Below, one piece after another: positions 43,748 through 53,398 of a DNA stretch of 64,000 bases (the stretch's first letter is position 1; every line of letters starts with the position of its first letter). Made by a program: the position numbers and the translations under genes. Source of the DNA: Lithodes maja (lineage: Eukaryota; Arthropoda; Malacostraca; Decapoda; Lithodidae); NCBI GenBank assembly GCA_037953745.1, contig JBAKBP010007393.1, positions 35,001 through 99,000 of the forward strand, given 5' to 3'. The notes under the pieces are model-generated. The model was not told the DNA's origin. It was given only the letters and a program-made list of their open reading frames with translations, and ran no database searches.

Positions 43748-45645
43748 TGTGACGCTTCTGCATAGTAGCCACGTGCGGGCATGCGCGCGCGTCGGCTGCC
43801 CAGCCGTTTAGAAACCGGCTGGTGGCAGCCGGCCGGCCGGCTTTTCCTTAGTATATATCCTATGACAATGTAACTAATGTCTGGGATATTCTTATGTTGT
43901 TTCACAGCTTGTAGCTGCCCTTATTCTTAACCAACGCATCTTAGTATATTTTATTCTCGATAGTTGATTGTTTCATTATAATATATAAGATGTAAATCTA
44001 GTGAGAGTGGGAGGAGACGAGCGGGAGAGAGAGACCGGCTGGGGGACGTTGCTTCGCGCGGAGAGTCTAGCTTGGGACGAGCCTGATGTTGCCACATGCA
44101 TTTGATTGCAACGTTAGGCTTAGTTTCGACTCACGCACGGGGTAGAGGATTTTGACCCGGCAACTGTGTTGAGTGTTGCCAAGCATGGGATGTATTTTGC
44201 ATGCCTAGGGTGGGGTCCAGACAGATTCAAGACTCAGAGCTCGCCTCACTGTCGTACCCTTCGGACCCCCTTGATATCTATCCCTCTCAACCCCACTTAG
44301 AAACTTTCTCTCTTACTTTGTATACCTTCCTTCCACTACTTCACCAATCTATTTAATTATCCCATCCCCTTGATAGACCTTATATCTATTATTATATTAA
44401 CGACGAGCTCTCAGATAATTAGATAGGATTTTGGGCTTTATGCGGAGATGTAATTGTTAATGAGACCTAGGAAGCTTTTTTGTTGTCTCATATTTGGTGG
44501 TTTCATGCTAGCTAGTGTGTTCTTGTGTCAGGTTAGCAGGGGCTAGACCGGAGGGGAGGCTTTTTGCGATCCTTTAAGTAAAGTCTGCTGGTGCGAGTCC
44601 TGTGGACCCGCACGACTTTACTAGGATACCAGTGGGAGTCTGGGGGCATTTTCTTGTCTGTGTCCCTGTGTGTCTAGTGTTGTGTTGTGTGAGGGCCCTT
44701 GCCTAGTCCACTCAGCACTGCGCTAGCACGTCTTGCTTTTGTTTTAGGCTCGCCAGGAGAGAGTCAGATACTTGCGATCTGAGTCCTCAAGAGAGCACCC
44801 TTTCAATTAGAGTAATTTGGCGCACAGACTTGGGAACGTCCCTAGGCTAGAGCAGGTGGCTCAGCCCGGGTATCCGAAGCCTATATCCTTCCGGCTAGAC
44901 CTCTGCCGCCTGGCAGATTAACAGCTAGGGGTTTATCATCTCTGTATGCTTGTTATTGTGCCACAGTTTACCGTTTTTGTGAGCATTGTGAGTCAGGGTG
45001 TGGCTTAGAGACTCTGTCCGAGCAGGCTTGCCTGACTAAGAGTGAGAAGCACACCTGTATGTGGTTATGTTGCGAGTTGCTGCCTTTATTTAATTATACC
45101 TATGCCATTATACACTGTATGTCCTATCACTAGTATTTATTCCTGCTTATGAGTTAAGAGTTCTCTAAATCCGTAACGTACTTTCTTTGCTAAGCATCAG
45201 ATCCTACAGTAGCCGCATGCAGTTTAGAAACCTGCATCTTGTCTACCTGTACGATGTTTTGAGGACTGTTTGCTTTCACCTTCTTTCACGCAGGGGTGAT
45301 TAGTTGTATTAATTAACGTAACGTTAAATGTACTTTCTTCTAGTTTGTTATTAAATTGTTTCTGCAATTTAATTCCGTTATCTATCTTTTCCTTGAAGCT
45401 TTAAGTCAACTTAATTGTGTGATCTTTTATATAGCCTGCTTGACTATCAGCAGTCTATAGTGCGTGCACCCTGTAACCGAGTCATAGGATACCTCGTTGT
45501 CCAGGCAGGACTCTTGACGGTTTAGGGTGGTTTGTTGCCTGGGTTTATAGATAAGGGTTGGATCTAGCGTTTTCCGTTGTTGCTTGTTGCCGCATACCTA
45601 GTCCAATAGAAAGAGCCCAGTGTTTATATATCCCAGGACGTAACA
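43748..45645 (+). repeat. 5' LTR of element B
   Basis: 1898 bp, TGTGACGC to GTAACA. A TATA-like ATATATAAGATG lies near 43980. A strong hairpin sits at 44577-44622 (arms AGTAAAGTC/GACTTTACT, then GTGCG/CGCAC, then GTCC/GGAC). Sequence blocks are shared with the solo LTRs at 1733, 2733 and 24753. Confidence 0.9.
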
Positions 45646-45647
45646 AA

Positions 45648-45665
45648 TGGCGACCTTGCATAGGA
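45648..45665 (+). other. primer-binding site of element B
   Basis: TGGCGACCTTGCA begins two bases after the LTR and matches the site of element A. Confidence 0.7.
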
Positions 45666-45860
45666 TTTACTGAACAGAGGAATATAGTGGTCATTTGTTT
45701 TGAGATTCCTTATGATTAGAGGAATACAGTGGAGATAGAGTTTTTTTTTTGGAGCAACCAATATAACACATTAAAGACTTTAAATAACATTATTATATAC
45801 ATACTTGCATAGGAGATAAGGCACATTCTATAACCGTGATAATTACTGCAGTACACAAAC

Positions 45861-46196
45861 ATGTCTAATACATCAGAACACAGTGATGGGTCAGGTCACG
45901 ATACGGGCTCGGAGGGAGAAAGACCTGTGGAGTGGCTAGTCGATAGCGAGGAGGGTGCTAGAAGATTTTTAGAGGTGCCCCTTACCGCTGCCAGGGTGTT
46001 GAAGCTGAATAAGTATGGCTTAAAGTGTGTGGCAGGTCTTCAGGGTCACCAGGGTTTAAGTGGCATGAGGAAAGATCAGCTGAGGACTTTGATATTGGGT
46101 TTAGAAGGGAGAGACCTGGGTGGAGAGGCAACTGGGGGCCCCGGTCCCCAGCCCCCCCCTCCACTCTACTCCCGCATCAAACGTCAGGGTGCCTGA
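45861..46196 (+). CDS. gag: gag N-terminal ORF of element B
   Basis: 111 residues from MSNTSEHSD to a stop at 46194-46196. The middle (ARRFLEVPLTAARVLKLNKYGLKCVAGLQG) matches the start ORF of element A. The last third (GPGPQPPPPLYSRIKR) is out of frame with the conserved text: element A's PPFHSTP is matched by PPLHSTP in the other frame of B. The frame change needed is again +1 (or -2), and a C8 run at 46152-46159 sits at the point of change. The ORF overlaps the next by 77 bases. Confidence 0.7.
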   Translation: MSNTSEHSDGSGHDTGSEGERPVEWLVDSEEGARRFLEVPLTAARVLKLNKYGLKCVAGLQGHQGLSGMRKDQLRTLILGLEGRDLGGEATGGPGPQPPPPLYSRIKRQGA

Positions 46197-47931
46197 ATTT
46201 AGTACATACCCCCAAGTTGATGGTCAATGGCAGCGTGGAATTCAATCACAGGGACCCTCCCCATTAAATGCATCTTCCCCTCCTCAAGGGTTGACTCCAG
46301 ATTTGTTGTTTCGGCTTGAGATGGCCAAGGTTGAGGTTGCTAGAGCTCAGGTTGAGGCTACCGAAAGACAGGCTAGAGCTCAGGTTGAGGCTGCTAGAGC
46401 TCAGGTTGAGGCTGCTAGAGCTCAGGTTGAGACTGCTAGAGCTCAGGTTGAGGCTGCCGAGAGACAGGCTAGTGTGCAGGCTGAGGTTGCTAGAGCTCAG
46501 GCTGAGGCCGCAGAGAGAACAGCTATACGAGAGACTGAACTGCAGGCAGAGTCTACTAGGTATCGGGCTGACAGGGAGCTGGAGAGATCTCGAGTGGAGG
46601 TAACAGGGCGAAATATTGGGGGAGGTAACAGACATCAGGACCAATCATTGTCGCACCTGCTTAAACTAGTTCCTGTGTTCGATGAGTTATGTGTGACTGA
46701 GTTTTTTATGAGATTTGAGAAGAAGTGTCAGGAACACCAGTGGCCTCAGGAAAAGTGGGCAGCATTAGTTTCATCAAGACTCCTAGGAAAGGGGCTAAAA
46801 GCGTATGATGCACTACCTTTAGAGTCCTGTGTAGTTTATGATGAGCTAATGAAGGCTGTGCTACGGGCCTATGAGTTACAACCAGAAACTTACCGCTTGA
46901 AGTTTCGGGGTGTTACTAAGGGCAAGGATAGTACCTTCCTAGAACACGCCCGGGACTTGTCTGATGCACTACGACATTGGCTGCGTTCTGAGAGGGCAGC
47001 TACTTTTGAGGAGTTGAGTGAGCTGGTTCTCTTGGAGCAGTTCTTCAAGTGCACAGGCGGGGACTTAACATTAAATACAAAGGAAAAAAATCCTAGAACT
47101 CTCCAGGAGGCAGCAGAAATGGCTGACCTCCGACTGTCATTAATTCGAGGGTGCGGAGCAGCAGCTAGGAGTGAGTCGGGTGCAAAGGATCGTACCCCTC
47201 CCCCTCCCAAGAATTTTGATACACATAAATACACAAAACCATCTAGCACTGACAATAAAACTGAACATAAACCAAATACCATCCCGTATAAGAAGTCTAA
47301 TGGTACCTCCCACTCCCAAGGGAAACCAAAGAGTAAAGAGTGCTTTGCATGTCACAAGGAGGGTCACTTTGCAAATGCTTGTCCGAACAAGCCACCAAAC
47401 AAGGTTGTGTCATTGGTCCGCAGCATAGGGGTGTCGCCTATATCTTCTGAGTTTGCCAAGGGTAGTTCGTCAGAGGTTGGGACACAGCCTGTGTTCAAGA
47501 GTCCGGAAGGCTCGAACCCTGTCCGCGACGTCTTTGGGGGTCATAGAGGGCATGGTTTTGTGAGGTGGGCTGGCGAAAGGCGAGGAGTTAAGCTATTGCG
47601 TGATACAGGGGCTTCTCAGACCTTGTTAAAGAACTTTACTGGTAGGCCGATTAACGCTGCTCGGGTGGTGGTAGTTCAGGGGATCAATGCTACGAAGTCC
47701 TACCCGCTGGTGCGGATGGAGCTGGAGGTGGGTGGTGTGGCGAAGGAGCTGGATGTCGGAATTGTAGAGAACTTGCCTGTTGGGGGTGTCAACCTCCTCC
47801 TCGGCAACGACTTTGCGGTGCCTGCTTCTAAGGTTTCACCTTGGTCGTTGCCGAGAAGGCGGCCGACGTTAGTAGGGAGGAACAGGAGTGGGTTGAGAAG
47901 TGTAGCGTACAAACTATGGCGTGTGTTGTGA
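46120..47931 (+). pseudogene. gag: gag and protease part of element B, ending in a frameshift
   Basis: A 603-residue frame: an N-terminal coiled coil made of 7-residue repeats (RAQVEAA type, nt about 46330-46515); the SCAN-like capsid region (FFMRFEKKCQEHQWP to LQPETYRLKFRG); a CCHC knuckle CFACHKEGHFANAC near 47341; and protease DTGAS near 47602. After the conserved LLGNDFAVP the frame is lost near 47840 and continues in another frame as VVAEKAADV at 47850. One missing base explains this. Gag would form the capsid shell; the knuckle binds element RNA. Confidence 0.85.
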
Positions 47932-48275
47932 CGCGTTCTCAGACATCCGGAGCCTTGCAGCCACCACCTCAGTCTATCAAACCGCGGAGGAAAGGTCACA
48001 AGAAAACGGGAAGTGTTGGTCAATTGGAGAGTTTTGAGCCGGCAGTGTTTCTTGGTGACTCATTATTGGCACCTATGTTAGAGTCTGGAGAGGCCCCGGG
48101 GCCTGTCACCGCTAGTGCAGGTGCAGGGCAGGAAGAGACTCTGCGACAGCATCGTTATGCGCAGCGTGAGGAAAGGATAGCTCAGCGGGACATTGGAGGT
48201 GGAAATAAATTATTTAAGATGAACTTGGATAATCTCGCACCTGCTGATATGTTCCTTGCAGCTGGAGGATCCTGA
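47841..48275 (+). pseudogene. protease-integrase linker segment of element B
   Basis: A 144-residue frame holds MACVVTRSQT and a Pro/Lys-rich linker matching residues 490-620 of element A's polyprotein. It ends after NLDNLAPAD, where a second one-base change returns reading to the first frame. The two shifts compensate each other in phase but leave the polyprotein split. Confidence 0.75.
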
Positions 48276-50616
48276 AGTCAGGGCGTGTGGTAATGGTGCT
48301 ATCGAACTGGAGAGCGATGGGGATGCGCAGCCTGGTGATTTTTTCTTGTCCGAGGGGATCTTGTATCGGAGACATCAGGATCCCAAGAAAAAGTGGGATG
48401 GCGGGTCAGGATTAGTGGACCAGTTAGTAGTACCGAGGGTGTGCCGTGAGAGCTTATTGAGATTAGCTCATGATGTGCCTTTGGCAGGGCACCTGGGGGC
48501 ACGTAAGACGGAGGCAGCTCTGAGCAAGCTTTTCTGGTGGCCTGGGTTAAAGGCGAGTGTCGTGTCATGGGTGTCACAGTGTCACACTTGTCAAGTTGTT
48601 GGGAAACCCAATCAGGTCATCCCGAGAGCCCCATTACAACCCATCCCTGTCATTGGGCCGCCCTTCTGCAAAGTAGTTATCGATATGGTTGGCCCATTGC
48701 CCCCCACTAGTGCCGGCAATAAATTTGTACTAACTGTAATGGATGTAGCAATACGGTATCCAGATGCTTACCCCATGCGCAACGGGATGGCTAAGACTGT
48801 TGTCAAAAACCTACTTGTCTATTTCTCTCGTTATGGCTACCCTCAGGAGATCCAGTCTGATCAGGGATCCAATTTTACTTCTGCTCTGTTTAAGCAGACC
48901 ATGCAGCAACATGGGATAGTGTCTGTGGTGTCATCTGCCTACCATCCCGAGAGTCAGGGAGTTTTGGAAAGGTGGCACTCGACTCTCAAGAGTATGTTGC
49001 GGTGTTATTGCATGGAAAATGGGAAGGACTGGGATCTAGGTCTCCCATACGTTTTATTTGCTGCGAGAGAAGTACCTGGGGAGAGCTTGGGATTTAGCCC
49101 GAACGAGTTGGTTTTTGGACACAGGGTCAGGGGGCCCCTCCACATTATCAAGGAGATCTGGGAGGGAGTCACAAAGCCATGCTCGCTTCTAAATTATGTA
49201 GTTGAAAGCCGTGAGAGAATGCTAAAGAGCTTGGAGGTAGCAGGTCGGAACCTTAAGAGTTCACAAGCTCAGATGAAGGACAGATACGACCAGAAGGTGA
49301 AGCTGAGGGAGTTTGAAGTAGATGAGGAGGTACTGATACTACTGCCTCTGGTGGGACACCCCTTGTCTGCCAAGTATTCTGGTCCGTATCGGGTTGTAAG
49401 GAAGGTTTCTGATCTCGACTATTTAGTAGCTACTCCTGATCGTAAGAAAAAGAACCAACTTTGCCATGTAAATCTGATGAAAGAGTATGTGAGGCGCCCC
49501 TCCGAGCCTCTCACTGCCCCGGTGTTGATCTGCAGCGATCGTGGTGGAGAAGGAGGAAGGGACAGTCAAGCTGCGGGGGAGGATAATTGGGATTGTCATG
49601 TTTCCGCGGATCAGTGGGCGGGGAATTCTAGACAAGTGGCTCACGAGTTGATATTGCACCTGCCTGAGCAACAGCGTGTAGCTGTGCAGCACTTGTTTGA
49701 TTCAAGCCCAGCTGTTTTCGCGGAGCATCCTGGCCTCACTACTCAAGCGGTGCACGATGTCGATGTTGGGGACCACCCGCCCTTTAAATCAGTGCCATAC
49801 CGTGTTCCCCCTATTAAATTACCAGCACTTAGGGAAGAGCTGGATTATATGCTGAAACGTGGGCTGATTTCTGAGGGTGCAGTAAGGTGGACTTCCCCCG
49901 TCACACTGCAGCCCAAACCAGATGGCAAGGTGCGGTTTTGTATAGATTTCCGCAGGTTGAATGGTTTAACCCCCACAAATGCCTACCCTCTCCCTCGCGT
50001 GGACGACAGTGTGGATAAGATAGGAAAAGCCAAGTTCCTCACTAAGATAGACCTTGTTAAGGGTTGTTGGCAAGTGCCCTTGTCTGAGCGAGCACGAGAG
50101 GTGTGTGGGTTTGTGGTGGACGGTGCCACATATCGTTGCCATGTTATGCCATACGGGCTGAAAAATGCCCCTGCAACGTTTCAGAAATTAATGAACGACA
50201 TTGTAGCCGACATTCCCAACTGTACGGTGTACCTAGATGATGTCATAATATACGACGAGGATTTTAACAGTCACTGTGCTCACATCGGACAGCTTTTTAA
50301 TAAACTGAATGAAGCAGGTTTGGTGGTAAACCTGGGTAAGTGCGATTTTGTCAAAGCCACAGTTTTGTACCTGGGGTTCGAGGTGGGGATGGGTCAGGTG
50401 TGCCCTCCACAGACAAAGATCAAAGCCATCGATCAGTTTCCCCAGCCTACGACTAAGAAACAAATCATGCGGTTTCTAGGTATGATAGGCTATTATCGTC
50501 GCTTCATCAAAGGCTATTCGACTGTACTGGCACCTTTAACTGAGTTATTATCTAAGGACAAGAAGTTCCGGTGGTCTCCTGAGTGTGCAGAGGCGTTTTC
50601 CTTGGTGAAACACCTG
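48256..50616 (+). pseudogene. pol: integrase and RT part of element B
   Basis: The frame covers the integrase zinc site (HDVPLAGH, then CHTC), the catalytic core (VVIDMVGP, QSDQGSNF, YHPESQGVLERWH, giving D, D and E), the GPY motif (SGPYRVV), the RT entry (VPYRVPPIKLPALREEL) and RT with YLDDVI near nt 50228. It is cut by the DNA element after LVKHL; the open frame runs on to 50661 in inserted DNA. Domain order is as in element A. Confidence 0.88.
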
Positions 50617-51450
50617 GAGTGCGTTCAGTCTACCCTATCAGGCAATCCTGTTTCTGTTTGAGCAATCCTGTTTATGATCGCGCAGACTGAACGACATTGA
50701 TAGCCAAACATTGATTCTCGTCGCTGATTGGTCAGTGGCTATGAGCACGAAATTCAAATCTTGTTGGCGATGTCTGCAAAGGTTTTAGGCCTGTTACAGT
50801 GCTTCTTCGGTCTAATAATTTCAATCAAAGTCAAATGGTTTTGTCAAATCAATACATTTTAATATTGGATATTATTATCCATCAATATAGACTATTGGCT
50901 AAGGTAGTCACACTGTCAGCTACAGTCAGCAGCCTTGTTCAAGCTCAAGACAGACAGTAGGCTAGGCTACCATCAGGCTATTATATCTTATAATCTTATT
51001 AAGAAATGTTGACAAAGTTATTACGGTCCTTATCTGGCAAAGGTAGCTCTTTCTTCCCCGTGTAATTTTCAAACGATTCTCCGTTAGTCTATTGGGGAAA
51101 TAAAAAGTAGATGTTCTTTTCCTGGCGATGTAGGACTATGAATATGCTAAACTATAGGCCTATAGTTTATATATATTAGCTATGTAGCCAGGCTGAATTA
51201 AATAGTAGCCTATATAGGCTATATTATCTCTTCCTGGCAATGTATGTATAGGTATACTTTCTTTTCCTGACGATCTATGTGTATATAGGCTATTTGCAAG
51301 CCTATATTTATGGAAGGTTCATAAATATTATTTTTTAACCATTAGATTACCTTGCATATTTAACTATAGCGTGGATAGGCTACCTTACTAAACATAGCTT
51401 AACTGACCTATCATACTTCGATGCAATTATGCCTCAGAAATTGTTTTTAA

Positions 51451-51888
51451 CCCGTGGAGCCCCGGCTAGTTTTGTAATGTTTGCGCACCAGAACCCGGCC
51501 GGTTTTCAAAAAATGGTTTTATTCCAGAAACAATAGCGAATGGGTTAGGAATGAAGGAAAAACCACGAAAAACCGCTCAAAAAGCTTTAAAAATGGTCCT
51601 ACAGAGCCCCCGAAAACGGATTTTATAAGAGTAAAAAATTGAAGGCAATTATCCCAAAAAAACAGGTTATTGCGCGCTCGCGCGCACGCACGTGGACTTT
51701 GAGAGTTTTCAACCATCGGCACGGTTGCGTGGGATACGTATACAGTTCCCATACAAATCTGAGCCCTCTTGAGTGGCTACACCTGAGGTTACGGTCGGCG
51801 CACTTAGGGTGACGCGTCAGGCGCGTCTCTGGGGCTGTGCGTTACATACATCGCCGACGCGTCAGACGCGTCGCTGGGGCTGGACGGG
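51451..51888. mobile_element. TTAA-flanked MITE inside the Harbinger-like element
   Basis: 438 bp between TTAA 51447-51450 and TTAA 51889-51892. Inverted ends are CCCGTGGAGCCCCGG and CCCGTCCAGCCCCAG (read inward). Near the right end GACGCGTCAG.CGCGTC is repeated twice, 51811-51832 and 51855-51874. The piggyBac-type TTAA target and CCC ends make it the fourth nested level here. The 77-aa minus frame at 51519-51752 has no motif. Confidence 0.7.
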
Positions 51889-52211
51889 TTAAGAAATGTA
51901 AATAGAGTAATCGATCATTAATAGACAAGCGCCGAGAAACCTGTACAGCAAGCTAGGCTATAACCTGTTAAAATATAGGCTATCATTCAATTGGCATAGT
52001 AACAACTGTAACATTACCGATATATAACTATAACAATGAAATACAAACCGCATAAAAAACATAATAATCAATCAATAATATAGACAAACGCTCAAAAACC
52101 TGTACAGCAAGTTATAACCCATTACAATACATCATTGGCATAGTAACATTACCAATATATAACGATACAAATTAAATAATAACTGCAAAAACAAAAACAA
52201 ACATTAGCTCA

Positions 52212-52282
52212 TCGAGCCTCGAACCCTTGCGAGTAGGCTTATGGATTTAAAAGCGAAGTCGTTACCAACTAGGCTACGCTTA
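52212..52282 (-). repeat. tRNA-like block
   Basis: On the minus strand an A-box-like TAGCCTAGTTGGTAACG is followed by GGTTCGAGGCTC as B box. It is probably a SINE head or tRNA relic carried by the DNA element. Confidence 0.4.
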
Positions 52283-52644
52283 CCGCTTACCGCACTGAAG
52301 GCCTGACGAAGTAGCTGTGAGACTTGCGCTCCAAGCTGCTTGTTTTATGTTATATATAGCAAAATGGTCACGATAACTATGATTTTTATAGGTGTGCCAC
52401 CTTATAATTGAGATTGCGACACATAAATAACATGGAGGTAGGCTAATTAAGCTTAATTATGATAATATAATGTAGAGGAGAGATTTAGGCCTACTGTTAT
52501 GATAGCTTCGCTAGTCACCTCCAGGGAGTGTTAGCGTGATCGCCGTCTGATTGCAAACAATCACAAACGTGATTCGTCGAATCAGAGGCGATCACGTTCA
52601 GTAGAGCTATCCCGTTTGCGTGTTTGGGTAGACTGAACGCGCTC

Positions 52645-53076
52645 CTGTTATGTGCCCACCCCATACTCAGGGCCCCGGACTTCAGCAGACCTTTTCAGCT
52701 GGCGACTGATGCCAGTGGCGTAGGGGCTGGGGCTGTCTTGTTACAGACAGATGATGAAGGTATTGAACATCCAGTGAGTTTTTACAGTACAAAATTCAAT
52801 AGTGCACAAAGGAATTACTCTGTAATTGAAAAAGAACTCCTGGCGATAGTGCTGGCGCTCAGGCACTTCGATGTATATGTTCCTGCTTTCGGACCAGTCG
52901 TAGTGGTTTATACCGATCATCACCCTCTGAAATTCTTGAATCAGTTTCATAACCGGAATATGAGGCTGACCAGGTGGTCACTCATGCTTCAGGAGTATAA
53001 TCTGGACATACGCCATATTGCCGGTTCTGATAACGTGATAGCGGATTGTCTATCAAGGATGGATGATGTTGGTTAG
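52645..53076 (+). pseudogene. pol: RNase H end of element B pol
   Basis: It resumes with LCAHPILRAPDFSRPFQ and carries DASGVGAGAVLL, the IEKELLAIVLAL glutamate and YTDHHPLKFL aspartate of the RNase H fold, ending NVIADCLSRMDDVG. The text matches element A residue for residue over most of its length. The call from 52624 would add codons of inserted DNA. Confidence 0.88.
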
Positions 53077-53387
53077 ACTGCCACAGGATTGAGGGTTGAG
53101 TGTGGAGGAAAATAGGCTGTCACTGTAGTTCAGCCGAAAAAAACAAATTAAAAAAGCAAAAACCTTAAAAAAACTCTTTATTTTTATAACGTGTAGAATT
53201 CTGTATAAGATGTTGTAGCAGTATCTAAGTTGAATGTTTTCGCTTATTGTCGCTAAGTTAGTTGAACTTGCTCGGTGGAGCGCAACAGTCTTTATTTTTT
53301 TATATATTGTGCCTTGTGTCGCAACAGTGTGTGGTACTATGAGAAGCTTTCTGTTAGATATGAAGAACTTAGTCAAGGGTCTTATAT
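53077..53387 (+). other. noncoding 3' segment of element B
   Basis: About 310 bases between the RNase H stop and the polypurine tract. No env frame is seen; the 60-aa frame at 53234-53416 lacks motifs. Confidence 0.6.
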
Positions 53388-53398
53388 CTTGGGGGAGG
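53388..53398 (+). other. polypurine tract of element B
   Basis: CTTGGGGGAGG immediately before TGTGACGC of the 3' LTR, parallel to element A. Confidence 0.8.

Larger units (their letters stand above)
50617..52644. mobile_element. 2.0-kb Harbinger-like non-autonomous DNA element
   Basis: The 2028-bp insertion has 19-bp inverted ends GAG(T/C)GCGTTCAGTCTACCC and a 3-bp duplication CTG (50614-50616 and 52645-52647). A 3-bp duplication and a target reading AAACACCTG fit PIF/Harbinger elements, some of which use CWG sites in an ACACCWGG context. No transposase frame is present. Inside are short repeats near 51110-51290 (TTCCTGGCGATGTA type), a TTAA MITE, a 159-bp tandem duplication (about 51913-52185) and a tRNA-like block. 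Deleting it together with one CTG rejoins the pol reading frame. Confidence 0.65.

Noticed and set aside
46264..46644. Antisense Ser/Leu-rich ORF over the gag coil
   Set aside because: It is a frame left open by a 21-bp repeat, with no motif of its own.
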